From NCBI RefSeq assembly GCF_003205615.1, contig NZ_PYBV01000027.1, positions 128,678 to 192,677 of the forward strand: a stretch of 64,000 nt of DNA. Direction: 5' to 3'. The stretch is from Micromonospora arborensis. GTDB taxonomy: Bacteria; Actinomycetota; Actinomycetes; Mycobacteriales; Micromonosporaceae. Made by a program: the position numbers and the translations under genes. Below the pieces are notes generated by a model. That model was given only the letters and a program-made list of their open reading frames with translations, made no database searches and had not been told where the DNA came from. Shown one piece after another: positions 23,468 to 32,236 of the stretch; the first letter of the stretch is position 1; every line of letters starts with the position of its first letter.

Positions 23468-25177
23468 TCATGCATCGGTCCATTGCGTACGAAGCTTGCG
23501 AGCGAAATAGCCAGCGGCAATCCAGGCACCGATAGCGGGGAGCGGGCGCAGCGGCATAGCCCCGACGGCCATGGCGATCGACACGGCCAGGGCCACGCCA
23601 CCCATCACCACGGTGAGGACGGCGAAGACGCCGAGGGTCACCTTCTGCTTGACGTCCAACTGTCGTGCCCGCACGAGAGGTGCCTGGGTCCCCATCGCCC
23701 CCGGCCGTCGCGGCTGAGGAATCTGACCCGGTTCCCGAGCGGGCATGGCGACTCGCCGCTCAGCGGGGACCCGAGCATCGATGGCTGCGGTATCCACGCC
23801 GAGATAGATCGTCGGCTCGATGCGTACCGACACGGCGTCGTTGCCGACCATCAGGCGCCCGCCATCGGGATAGGCGAGCAGCGCGACGCAGTTGTCGAAC
23901 CGTACCGTCGTCGCTCGCCGGTCCGGATGCACCCGGCTGACGTGCTCTAATCCCACCGTGAGTCGTTCCTCGGGATCGGCGCCAGAGGCGTGGTGCTTGT
24001 CGCCGGCGGCGGGTGCCGGCGCGGCGGCGGACCCGGTCGGTGCAGCCGTGAAACCGGCCCACTCGGCCGTGGTCCCGAGGGGCGTCATGAGCAACGCCGA
24101 CGCCAGTGCCTCGGCAGCCGCCTCCCTGACCGCCGCGGCGTCGACCGCTTTCAGCTCGCGGACGAGCTGGTCGCGGTCCAGGACCGGCTGGTCGGTCAGC
24201 AGTTGGAACGCGACGCTGGGAAGGCGGGCAGCGTCGGCGTCGTCACCCTCGAGAGCGGCCGTCGCCCGATTCACCACCGACGCGATGTCGTCGTCGTCGA
24301 TCCGGCCCACCCGCAGGGCGGCCAAGACGTCCAGGAAGCCGCCGAGCACGGCGTCCTGCTTGCCGGGCAGCGCGTCCGCGAGGGCGCTGAGCACGGCGAA
24401 TCCGTCGCCACGTGAGTCGTAGTTGGTGGCAGCCGTATACGACAGGCCGGCTTCCTGACGTAGCGCGCGGAAGAGCCGGCGCTCCAGCACCCCGGCGAGC
24501 ACCCTGCCGGCCGCGCCATCGCGGACCACCGCGTCGAGCGCCGTCGCGTGTGAGCTGCCCGCGAAGAACGCCGGCGTGCTGGGCAGCGCCGACGACGGCG
24601 AGGGTACGGGACGGCGGGCACCATCCGGCAGGTCGAGTTTCAGCCCCGAGGGAGGCTCCGCGCCGGCGAACCACAGGACGGCGTTACCCCTGGTGAAGTA
24701 CCGAGCAGCCCACTCCCGCAGATCGCCCGCGGTGACGTTGTGCAGGCCCCATTGGGGAAAGCTGACCAGGCCGTGGTCACGGGCTCCGTAGCGCCACAGC
24801 GGCATCTCATCGAGAGGACCTGTGACACGACCGCTCTCCTCGGTCGACACGATGGACTTCTCGATCGCGATCCGCGCGTCGTCGATGTTCTGCAGGGACC
24901 GGCAGACGCTGGCGAGGAAGTCGGTGACGGAATCGACCGGGCCCTGGAGGTGGAAGTGGGTGACGACGTTCCCCGTCGAGCCGTTGTAGTGGTAATCCGC
25001 CTGGCCGAGCGGGTGCAGTGCCAGATGTTCGAGCAGGTGGGTGATGCCTCGTCTGGCGAGCGTCTCGTCAGCTTGGCCGACCCGGAACAGCAGGCCGGCC
25101 CGGGCGGGGCCGCTCGTGGGGGCGACGACGGTGGGGACGCCGTCCACCTCGGTCCGCTCGATCACCACAACCGCCAC
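23468..25177 (-). CDS. M16-family (insulinase-like) peptidase fused to a C-terminal domain and membrane anchor
   Basis: A 569-residue protein. Residues 1-400 resemble an M16 metallopeptidase: the inverted zinc motif HLLEH (His47, Glu50, His51) lies in ITHLLEHLALHP, and a second M16-like half carries RLFRALRQEAGLSYTA. The third zinc ligand is not assigned with confidence. An Ala/Pro-rich linker leads to a small beta-rich domain (about 415-480) and two C-terminal TM helices (about 505-550). Active-site and substrate side are unclear without topology data. The gene overlaps its upstream neighbour by 16 bp. The tail is unusual for M16 proteins, which are normally soluble or N-terminally anchored. 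Confidence 0.8.
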   Translation of the reverse strand: MAVVVIERTEVDGVPTVVAPTSGPARAGLLFRVGQADETLARRGITHLLEHLALHPLGQADYHYNGSTGNVVTHFHLQGPVDSVTDFLASVCRSLQNIDDARIAIEKSIVSTEESGRVTGPLDEMPLWRYGARDHGLVSFPQWGLHNVTAGDLREWAARYFTRGNAVLWFAGAEPPSGLKLDLPDGARRPVPSPSSALPSTPAFFAGSSHATALDAVVRDGAAGRVLAGVLERRLFRALRQEAGLSYTAATNYDSRGDGFAVLSALADALPGKQDAVLGGFLDVLAALRVGRIDDDDIASVVNRATAALEGDDADAARLPSVAFQLLTDQPVLDRDQLVRELKAVDAAAVREAAAEALASALLMTPLGTTAEWAGFTAAPTGSAAAPAPAAGDKHHASGADPEERLTVGLEHVSRVHPDRRATTVRFDNCVALLAYPDGGRLMVGNDAVSVRIEPTIYLGVDTAAIDARVPAERRVAMPAREPGQIPQPRRPGAMGTQAPLVRARQLDVKQKVTLGVFAVLTVVMGGVALAVSIAMAVGAMPLRPLPAIGAWIAAGYFARKLRTQWTDA

Positions 25178-26103
25178 TTCCGCAATGCCCGGGCGCGGTG
25201 CTCCTGGAAGACGTCGACCGGGTCGCCGAAATATCTCCAGGGCGACTCGCTGACCAGGTTCCCGGTCGCCTCGAACAGCGGCCGAGCGGTCTTGCGGTCA
25301 CCGATCAGACCGAACAGCAGGGCGAACGAGTGGTAGACGCCAACCCATCCTGCGGTGCGCTGGAAGGCCGGGTGGAGCACGGTGCGCCCCAACGCCTCCT
25401 GGAGTTCGGCTACCACCTCACGCCGTCTGAGGTACGCCTGCCCGCCTCCGGACGGCGACAACGCGTGCTCGAGGTGCGCTTCCGCGATCAGGACGGCGTT
25501 GTGGGCACCGTCGGGCGCCGCTGCGGCGCACTGCCGGGCAAATTCGTGCATGGCCTCGACCGACCCACCCCATTTCGGGCAGAGTTGCTGAAGCAGCTGG
25601 CTCTGCGCCGACAGGTGGTGTGGGTCCCGCGCGGCGACCTGCTCGTACCGCCTCCGGGTCTCCGCCTCCCCCATCTCAAGGCCGCGGGCGATCATGAGCC
25701 GCACCGTCCACACCGCCGGGTCGCTGCCGTCGTGCGCCACGGAGTCCGCCGTTACCCGTTCCGCCTCGGCGAGCATCTCGTGGAACCGCTTGAACTGCTC
25801 AGGACTGACGTCCCGTGCCATCTTGCGGGTTCGTACCGCCCACGCCTTCTCGGTGAGCCGATCAGCGAGCATCGCCGCTGCGGCGGTGTCCGCCGGGTTG
25901 GCCCTGAGGACGGACTCCAGGAAACCGGTCGGGGCCTTCTGTGACACGGTGAAGATCGCCCGGGTTCGGGCGTCACCCACCCAGGCGGCGAGCTGGTCCT
26001 GTACGGCGGGCCAATCACCTGCGCGCACCGCCTCACGCAGCGGCACCAGCTCCGGGTTGGCAACGGCCGGGTCCGTCGTGAGGGCAGTCGGCGAGGCGAT
26101 CAT
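25162..26103 (-). CDS. Hypothetical helical-repeat protein, partner of the M16 fusion
   Basis: A 313-residue, mostly alpha-helical soluble protein without signal peptide or TM. Regularly spaced Trp/Ala/Leu-rich helices (DPAVWTVRLMIARGLEM, RRYEQVAARDPHHLSA) recall TPR-like or DUF4034-like folds, but no repeat consensus is clean. ATG 26103 is chosen because it overlaps the methyltransferase stop as ATGA; an ATG 9 bp upstream is possible. It overlaps the M16 gene by 16 bp. Tight coupling suggests a scaffold or substrate-recognition partner; this is inference. Confidence 0.7.
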   Translation of the reverse strand: MIASPTALTTDPAVANPELVPLREAVRAGDWPAVQDQLAAWVGDARTRAIFTVSQKAPTGFLESVLRANPADTAAAAMLADRLTEKAWAVRTRKMARDVSPEQFKRFHEMLAEAERVTADSVAHDGSDPAVWTVRLMIARGLEMGEAETRRRYEQVAARDPHHLSAQSQLLQQLCPKWGGSVEAMHEFARQCAAAAPDGAHNAVLIAEAHLEHALSPSGGGQAYLRRREVVAELQEALGRTVLHPAFQRTAGWVGVYHSFALLFGLIGDRKTARPLFEATGNLVSESPWRYFGDPVDVFQEHRARALRKWRLW

Positions 26104-27026
26104 GGCCGGCATCCTACGAGATCAACATCCCCGTCGTGGTACCCAAATTCACTGCAGCGAGGCGGGCTACGGGACGATCGGGACCGGGGGCGCGCGAGGT
26201 GCCGGCGCAGGGTTTCGGGCAGGGACACGTCGAGGTAGCAGAAAAGCGACCGCCCCCGATGACCATCTCGCAGGCCCGTCAGCATGCTCCGGTAGCGGCT
26301 GAGCAGGTATTCGAGCTCCAGCCGGAAACGACCGCCGTCGGCTACCCCACGGTCGTCGACGAACGAGCGCAGGTCCGCGCGTAATGCCTCCCACCGGCAC
26401 TGCGCCACGAGCCGATCCCGTTCGCCGACGACGTGCCCTGCGGTGTCGATGAGCAGGCTGGTCGCCGCGTCGGCGTTGGCGAAGCTCAAGCCCAACCGGT
26501 GAACGACCGCCGATGTGATCCGCAGGTCGGCGGCTGCCAGGAGCCGTCCGACCGACTTGCGGTCGCCCCACCGGCTCGGTGGGGCGCCTGCGGCCGGAGG
26601 CGGCGGCAGATATTCGCCGAGGACCTGCCCCATGGCCGGCAATAGGCTGCCCGGTGTCCAAGCAGCCAGCGAGACCCGGCCCGATGGGGCACCCACCCGA
26701 CTCAGCTCTCGGGCCGCCGCCTCGTGGTCATTCGCGTAGATCACGCCGAACACGGATAGGACCACGTCGGCCGAGTCGTCTCGAAGCGGTAGCCGGCTCG
26801 CATCGCCGACCCGCCAATCGACCGCCAGGCCGTCATCCACGGCTCGACGCCGGGCCAATTCCAACAGCGCGGGCTCCAGATCCACCCCGACGGTACGGGC
26901 CCCGCACCGTGCGGCCAGAATCGCCGCGTCGCCCGTACCGGTGGCCACATCGAGCACCCGGTCATCCGGCCGTATCGCGGCGGCTGCCACCACCGCTTCG
27001 GCGACCGGCATCAGCCGCCGTGCCAT
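26100..27026 (-). CDS. Class I SAM-dependent methyltransferase
   Basis: A 308-residue protein. SAM-binding motif I is VLDVATGTGDAA (about 25-36), the acidic end of beta-2 is GVDLEP, and motif IV is around SVFGVIYANDHEAAARELSRV, all of the Methyltransf_11/25 type. The C-terminal 60 residues are Arg/Ser-rich and look unlike the family, but the stop overlaps the next start as ATGA, which supports the reading frame. The start lies inside the 3' end of the membrane-protein gene (65-bp overlap). Substrate unknown. Confidence 0.8.
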   Translation of the reverse strand: MARRLMPVAEAVVAAAAIRPDDRVLDVATGTGDAAILAARCGARTVGVDLEPALLELARRRAVDDGLAVDWRVGDASRLPLRDDSADVVLSVFGVIYANDHEAAARELSRVGAPSGRVSLAAWTPGSLLPAMGQVLGEYLPPPPAAGAPPSRWGDRKSVGRLLAAADLRITSAVVHRLGLSFANADAATSLLIDTAGHVVGERDRLVAQCRWEALRADLRSFVDDRGVADGGRFRLELEYLLSRYRSMLTGLRDGHRGRSLFCYLDVSLPETLRRHLARPRSRSSRSPPRCSEFGYHDGDVDLVGCRP

Positions 27027-28212
27027 GGCCGGATAGTCGCCGGCAGCCCACGACGCGGCATTCGGGGCGTCGCCGGTACCAGTAGGCGAGGGTGGCTGCG
27101 GCGAGCAGCGGCCCCCAGAGCGGGAAGGGCATCAGCAGGACCAGGAGATGGTCCGAGAGGTCGGTGCCGGCCCCGAAGGATTGTTGTACCAGCGAATGAC
27201 CGGCTATGCACATCATGAGGGACACGATCAGTCCCGGCACGACCGCGGCGTAGACGGGTACCGGCCGACCCCCGAGAAAGGGCAGCGAGCGTGGGAAGAC
27301 CTCGCCACGGGGCCGGATCAATCCGAGGGTCAGCCAGGTACCACCCTCGCCGGCGACCGCGAGGGCCAGTCCGAAGATGCGTAGACCGGGGTGTTCGGCG
27401 AGGGTCTCGGCGCTTTCACCGATGGGCCAGGGCGTCAGCCAACTCAGCCGGGTCACCACGTACGGCAGTGGGCACAGCGCGGCGGACCAGGTCAGGATGC
27501 GACCCCACGATGACGCGGAGGCCGGTGTCGTCCACAGGGCTCCCGGCCGTCCGCAGGATTGGCAGTGGCGCCGATGGTGCCGCAGGAGGCGTACCAGCAC
27601 CACGGCCCAGCAGGCGCCGATCGCCAGGGAGCCGAACACGACCAGCGGCCGGTATCCGATGGGCTCGGCGTCGCGTGCGATGTAGTTCAGCCACAGCAGC
27701 AGAGTGACGAAGGCCGCCGCTCCGACGGCTATCCCAGCGGCGCCCGCCGCGCTGCCGTGGTGTGGGCTCGCGCGCCTGACCAGACGCGTGGTCAGCGCGG
27801 CGACGATCGCGGCCGGCACTGCCAGAGTCATCAGGTACCCAGTGATGGTGAGAACCTGGATGTCGGGTACCAGAAAGCCGAGTACGAGCGCCGCGACGGC
27901 CGCCACCGCGATCCCGCCGACCCGGATCGGTGCGCCCGTCCGGCCGTCGAGCAGCAGACCGGCCAGCGCCACTCCGACGGCGCCGGCTGTCAGGGCGAGC
28001 ACCACAGCCGTATCCGCAGGTACGTAGGTCATCAGGGACAGGTCCGCGAACCGGTCCTGCGGGCCGAACGGGTAGCTGCTCGGGCGTAGCCACCACAGGA
28101 ACCCGACACCGATCAGCAGTAGGGAGCCGACCAGGACACCGACCTCCGGCCAGCCGGCGACGTATCGATGGTGCCGTAATGCCGGGGCGTCGTCCGTCGG
28201 TGCCTCGTTCAT
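26962..28212 (-). CDS. Polytopic membrane protein of unknown function
   Basis: A 416-residue protein with about nine or ten TM helices and a CQSCGRPG zinc-ribbon-like pair in a central loop. The last 35 residues are basic, Gly-rich and polar, and overlap the methyltransferase start. It is divergent from the two-component system at 28351, with about 140 bp between starts, so it is a likely target of that system. It may head the operon with the methyltransferase, helical protein and M16 fusion. No family recognised. Confidence 0.7.
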   Translation of the reverse strand: MNEAPTDDAPALRHHRYVAGWPEVGVLVGSLLLIGVGFLWWLRPSSYPFGPQDRFADLSLMTYVPADTAVVLALTAGAVGVALAGLLLDGRTGAPIRVGGIAVAAVAALVLGFLVPDIQVLTITGYLMTLAVPAAIVAALTTRLVRRASPHHGSAAGAAGIAVGAAAFVTLLLWLNYIARDAEPIGYRPLVVFGSLAIGACWAVVLVRLLRHHRRHCQSCGRPGALWTTPASASSWGRILTWSAALCPLPYVVTRLSWLTPWPIGESAETLAEHPGLRIFGLALAVAGEGGTWLTLGLIRPRGEVFPRSLPFLGGRPVPVYAAVVPGLIVSLMMCIAGHSLVQQSFGAGTDLSDHLLVLLMPFPLWGPLLAAATLAYWYRRRPECRVVGCRRLSGHGTAADAGRRSGGGSRRDTAG

Positions 28213-28338
28213 CGTTGCCCTCCCCTGGGTGAGCCGGCCACGCTTCTCGCGGCCGGCGTGATGACGCCAGGATCTCCAGGTTCAGGAGCCGGTCACCATC
28301 TGCCGATCGGTAGATACCGGTTGTCGGCGCGGCGCGGC

Positions 28339-28344
28339 TACGGT
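28339..28344 (+). promoter_or_regulatory. -10 box TACGGT, probable leaderless promoter of the NarL-type kinase
   Basis: TACGGT ends exactly 6 nt before GTG 28351, and no ribosome-binding sequence intervenes. This spacing is the main reason for choosing that start. Confidence 0.45.
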
Positions 28345-28350
28345 GGGCCC

Positions 28351-29607
28351 GTGATCTCGCTGAACGCGCCGGGAGCCCGTTCCGGGCGGCATTTCCGTGG
28401 ACGTACGGTGCGGGCGACCGTGGCGCTCGGCGCCTGCCTCGGTGTCGTCGTGCCGGCCGGCGTATGGGGATCGCGCAGCCACCCGCCGTTCGCGCTCGCC
28501 GCCGCGTTGGCCGCCGCGACGCTCGCTGGGCACGCGGCGATGTGGCCGCGCACCCGCCGGCTGATCGGCGTGAGCACCGGCGTGGTGTCCCTGTTGTCGC
28601 TCGGCGCGACGGGGCTGTGGCACCACGTGGGCGCTCCTATGCCCGCAGGGCCCTGGCCCCTGCTGACCACCGCAGTCCTGATCGTCGACCTCGCACTGTT
28701 GTGCCGGACGGCGACGTCACGGGTCTCTACCCTGACGGTCGCCGTGGCGATCCTCGCGGAGAGTGTCCTGGCCGTTCCGATCACCGGCGCCGCCGCGCTG
28801 GGGTGGCGGGACCGTGTCGCGGTGTGCGTCTTCTGGTCGCTGGCCGGTTTCGCCGGCATTGCCGCCGGCTTGTACCTGCGCCGCCTCGACGAGGCTCGGA
28901 TACGCGCGGTTGCGCAGGCTCGCCGGGCGCAGCGCGTCCAACTCGCCACCGATCTCCACGATTTCGTCGCCCATGACGTCAGCGCCATGGTGATCCAGGC
29001 GCAGGCGGCGCGAATCCTGCTCAGCGAGCGTGCCGCCGACGTCGCCGACGTACTCGGGGCCATCGAGGCGGATGGCACCCGAGCACTGAACGCCATGGAT
29101 CGCACCATCCGGCTGCTGCGGGAACTCGAGGACGCCGCCAGCGCGACCCGTACGCCCCTGCCGGATGCCACCGAGTTGCCGGAGCTGATCCAGCGGTACG
29201 CGGCCGCCTGGGACGGACCCGTCACGGTCGCCCTCGATCCAGGGCTCGAATCCTCGTTGCTGCCCGAGGCAAGCACGACCGTCTACCGCGTGGTTGTCGA
29301 AGCACTCACGAACGTGCGCCGCCACGCCCGCCCCGGCGCGGCCGTTGACGTCCGCCTGCACCGCAGCGCCGGCGGCGTCGCCCTGGTCGTCACGAACAGA
29401 TGTTCCGGACCGGATGCCGACCACCAGAGCCCTGTTCCGCTCCAGAGCCGACGCGATCCCGTGCGACGTCACGGCGGCACCGGGCTGGCCGGCCTGGCCG
29501 AGCGAGTGGAGATGCTCGGTGGCACGCTCGACTACGGACCCCGATCGCCGGCCGGATGGCAATTGCACGTCGCCCTGCCCGCCGACGTGCTGCGGACCGC
29601 GTCATGA
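28351..29607 (+). CDS. Sensor histidine kinase, NarL/HisKA_3 type
   Basis: A 418-residue kinase with five or six N-terminal TM helices (to about residue 190), no large outer domain, then a HisKA_3 dimerisation segment with the phosphoacceptor His in ATDLHDFVAHDVSAMV, and an HATPase_c domain (VVEALTNVRRHA and GGTGLAGLAERVEMLGG). A longer open frame begins at 28258, but the added 31 residues are Gly/Arg-rich and unsupported. It overlaps the regulator by ATGA. It probably senses membrane or envelope state directly through its TM bundle. The neighbouring membrane protein is divergent. Confidence 0.88.
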   Translation: MISLNAPGARSGRHFRGRTVRATVALGACLGVVVPAGVWGSRSHPPFALAAALAAATLAGHAAMWPRTRRLIGVSTGVVSLLSLGATGLWHHVGAPMPAGPWPLLTTAVLIVDLALLCRTATSRVSTLTVAVAILAESVLAVPITGAAALGWRDRVAVCVFWSLAGFAGIAAGLYLRRLDEARIRAVAQARRAQRVQLATDLHDFVAHDVSAMVIQAQAARILLSERAADVADVLGAIEADGTRALNAMDRTIRLLRELEDAASATRTPLPDATELPELIQRYAAAWDGPVTVALDPGLESSLLPEASTTVYRVVVEALTNVRRHARPGAAVDVRLHRSAGGVALVVTNRCSGPDADHQSPVPLQSRRDPVRRHGGTGLAGLAERVEMLGGTLDYGPRSPAGWQLHVALPADVLRTAS

Positions 29608-30284
29608 CCATCCGCGTGCTCGTCGCCGATGACCAGGATTCCGTCCGTTTCGGGTTCCGTACCATCCTGACTGCCGCCGCGGACATCGAGGTCGTCGGCG
29701 AAGCCGCCGACGGTGAGACGGCACTGGCCCTGACTCGGCGGCTGCGTCCCGACGTCGTCATCGCCGACATTCGCATGCCGGGGCTGGACGGACTCGAACT
29801 GACGCGGAGACTCTGCGCCGCTGATGCTCCGGTTTCCGCTCGCGTCGTGGTGGTGACCACCTACGACCTCGACGCGTACGTGCACACCGCGCTCCGGCAC
29901 GGCGCCAGCGGATTCCTCGTCAAACACGCCGGGCCCGCCCTGCTCACCGAGGCAGTCCGTGCCGCGGTGGCCGGCGACGCGCTGATCAGCCCCACCGTGA
30001 CGGTCCGGCTGCTGCGCGAGCTTTCCCGCACCGCCGTCGAGCCCGCCCGCAAGCCGGAGCCGCCACTGTCCGACCGGGAGAGGGAAATCGTCCTCCTGGT
30101 GGCTGACGGCCTGACCAACCCCGAGATCGGCGCCAAACTGTACATCACCCCCGGAACCGTCAAGACGCACCTCGCGAGCATCCAACGCAAGCTGAAGGTG
30201 CGAAATCGCGTCGGTATCGCCCACTGGGCGTGGGAGACCCGCACCCGGACGCGGACGCCAGGAGCATCAGGCGAGCAGCGCTGA
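29604..30284 (+). CDS. Response regulator, NarL/FixJ (LuxR-type HTH) family
   Basis: A 226-residue regulator. The receiver domain has DDQD at the start, phosphoacceptor Asp in VVIADIRMPG (about residue 54), VVTTYD and the Lys of FLVKHA. The C-terminal LuxR-type helix-turn-helix is LSDREREIVLLVADGLTNPEIG followed by VKTHLASIQRKL. It overlaps its kinase by ATGA. The last 20 or so residues (RTRTRTPGASGEQR region) are a basic tail. Confidence 0.93.
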   Translation: MTIRVLVADDQDSVRFGFRTILTAAADIEVVGEAADGETALALTRRLRPDVVIADIRMPGLDGLELTRRLCAADAPVSARVVVVTTYDLDAYVHTALRHGASGFLVKHAGPALLTEAVRAAVAGDALISPTVTVRLLRELSRTAVEPARKPEPPLSDREREIVLLVADGLTNPEIGAKLYITPGTVKTHLASIQRKLKVRNRVGIAHWAWETRTRTRTPGASGEQR

Positions 30285-30400
30285 TTTTTGCGGGTGACTT
30301 TGTAAGGCCGGCTGGAGTCAGATCCGGGAGATTTCGTAAGACATCCAGAGGTGCGGCTTCCGAGCACCCACCGAGCGACCACCCACCACCGACGTACACG

Positions 30401-30442
30401 AAAAAGGCCCCGACCGGCAGAGTTCTGCCAGGTCGGGGCCTT
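30401..30442 (-). terminator. Terminator hairpin 3' of tRNA-Lys copy 4
   Basis: Same perfect AAGGCCCCGACC/GGTCGGGGCCTT stem and inner GGCAG/CTGCC as copy 3, with the A-run on the plus strand. May also stop the regulator transcript from the other side. Confidence 0.85.
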
Positions 30443-30448
30443 GCTCGT

Positions 30449-30524
30449 TGGTGCGCCGCCAGGGACTCGAACCCCGAACCCGCGGATTAAGAGTCCGCTG
30501 CTCTGCCAGTTGAGCTAGCGGCGC
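30449..30524 (-). tRNA. tRNA-Lys(CTT), copy 4
   Basis: Identical mature tRNA with encoded CCA. The -10 box is TAGTGT (plus-strand 30544-30549). Its 3' flank resembles that of copy 2 for about 80 bp. Confidence 0.97.
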
Positions 30525-30712
30525 TCATTCGGCAACGGAGAGAACACTAGCACCCCTGCGAGGAGGGCTCCAATCCGGTTACCCGGCTCCACCCTTCGGT
30601 CGAGCTTTGCGGGCAAGAGTGCACAAAACCACCATCGCGCTCAGGACAGGGGGGTGAGTTGCGGCGTTGATACGGCACGATGTCCGCCAGGTACGCGAGA
30701 ACAGAGGTGGGG

Positions 30713-31987
30713 ATGACACGGTTCACGCGAGCCGGGGCGGTGCTGGGCGCTCTGACTCTGGTGGCGTCGCTGGCACTGACCGGGTGCGGCGACAAGCAGA
30801 AGAAGCCGGAATTCGTTGGCGGGGCGTCGTCGTCAGACGCGAGCGCCGCACCAGACGCGTCCGCGCCCTCGGGACCGGGCGGGTCGAGCACGCCGAGCGG
30901 GCCCCCGCTCACCCTGAGCCCGGCCGACGGCGCGAACAACCGGCCGGTGAGCACGGAGATCAGCGCGAAGCTTCCGGACGGCGGGAAGGTTTCCGCGGTC
31001 ACCCTGACGGCGGACGGCGGGGGCGCGGTGGAGGGCAAGCTGCGCACCGACGGTTCCGCCTGGGTGCCGTCCGCCCCGTTGAAGTACGGCACCCGCTACA
31101 CCGCCTCGGTGACGGCGAGCGCTGCCGACGGCACGAGCAGCCAGGGCACCAGCAGCTTCACCACGATGGCCAAGCCGAAGTCGACTGTTGGTTCCGGCCT
31201 GTACCTCTTCGACGACAAGAGCTACGGCGTGGCCATGCCGGTGGTCACCGAGTTCCACCCGGGGATCCCGAAGAAGGACCGGGCGGCGGTGCAGAAGCGG
31301 ATGTTCGTCCGCACCGACCCGCCGCAGCCGGGGGCGTGGCACTGGGTCGACAACGGCACGCAGGCCTACTACCGGGCACCCGAGTACTGGAAGCCCGGCA
31401 CCACGATCACGGTGCGGATCGCGCTGGCTGGCATGCCGCTGAGCAACGGCAAGTACGGCGACGTCGACCGGAAGGCCACCGCCAAGATCGGCCGGTCCTT
31501 CGTGATGAAGGTCGACAACGCCAACAAGAAGATGACGGTGTTCGAGAACGGCGCGCTGGTACGCACCATTCCGGTGAGCCTCGGCAAGAAGAGCACACCG
31601 TCGTCCAGCGGCACGATGGTCGTGATGGAGAAGAAGGAAGCCACGACCTTCGACACCCGCGACGACCCGGACCCGGCCAACCGCTACGTCACCGACATCG
31701 AGTTCGCCCAGCGGCTCACCTGGGGTGGCGAGTACATCCACGCCGCACCCTGGTCGGAGCACGTGCAGGGCCGGCAGAACGTCTCGCACGGCTGCGTGAA
31801 CGTGTCCATGGCGAACGCCAAGTGGCTGTTCGGCAAGACGAGGATCGGTGACCCGATCACGATCAAGGGCACCGAGCGCCGGCTCGCCGCCGGCAACGGC
31901 TGGACGGCGTGGAGCCTGAGCTGGTCGCAGTTCATCAAGGGCAGCGCGCTGCCGGTGCCCAGTGGTGGGGCCGGCCCGGCGCTCTGA
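30713..31987 (+). CDS. L,D-transpeptidase lipoprotein, copy 1
   Basis: A 424-residue lipoprotein with lipobox LALTGC (Cys25). After a Ser/Pro-rich linker come two Ig-like domains (about 70-290) of the mycobacterial LdtMt type, then a YkuD catalytic domain with SHGCVNVSMAN and catalytic Cys361. These enzymes form 3-3 cross-links in peptidoglycan outside the membrane, or anchor proteins. ATG 30713 has GAGGTGGGG upstream; an earlier ATG would add 11 residues without improving the signal peptide. It is paralogous to the gene at 32237 over its full length. Confidence 0.93.
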   Translation: MTRFTRAGAVLGALTLVASLALTGCGDKQKKPEFVGGASSSDASAAPDASAPSGPGGSSTPSGPPLTLSPADGANNRPVSTEISAKLPDGGKVSAVTLTADGGGAVEGKLRTDGSAWVPSAPLKYGTRYTASVTASAADGTSSQGTSSFTTMAKPKSTVGSGLYLFDDKSYGVAMPVVTEFHPGIPKKDRAAVQKRMFVRTDPPQPGAWHWVDNGTQAYYRAPEYWKPGTTITVRIALAGMPLSNGKYGDVDRKATAKIGRSFVMKVDNANKKMTVFENGALVRTIPVSLGKKSTPSSSGTMVVMEKKEATTFDTRDDPDPANRYVTDIEFAQRLTWGGEYIHAAPWSEHVQGRQNVSHGCVNVSMANAKWLFGKTRIGDPITIKGTERRLAAGNGWTAWSLSWSQFIKGSALPVPSGGAGPAL

Positions 31988-32001
31988 GCCGTCGGTCTCC
32001 T

Positions 32002-32034
32002 CGCGCCGGCCCTGCCGATGGCCGGGCCGGCGCG
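32002..32034 (+). terminator. Hairpin after L,D-transpeptidase copy 1
   Basis: Perfect arms CGCGCCGGCCC/GGGCCGGCGCG with an 11-nt loop, 15 bp after the stop codon. There is no T-tract, as is usual for many high-GC terminators. Confidence 0.6.
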
Positions 32035-32236
32035 TACCCTTGCACTCCCGCGACGCGACAATGCCGCGGCGACCCCTCAGCCCCGGTACGGAGACGAGCC
32101 ACGCTCACGAAACGCCGGATAGTAGCAAAATTCCGGCACGATGGTCGGCGTGTTTCGGTTCACCCTCGGCAACCGGGGCCGGCTCTGGCGCGTCAGTAGG
32201 AGACGATGGGGCAGCGACCACGACTGTGAGGGAATC

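Noticed and set aside
7538..30524. Integrative element with attachment sites at tRNA-Lys copies
   Set aside because: No integrase, excisionase, relaxase or replication gene is present, so I report the pattern as a finding but do not annotate an element.
30547..31092. Minus-strand open frame over the 5' end of L,D-transpeptidase copy 1
   Set aside because: Antisense shadow of the transpeptidase; Pro/Ser/Ala-rich and without features.
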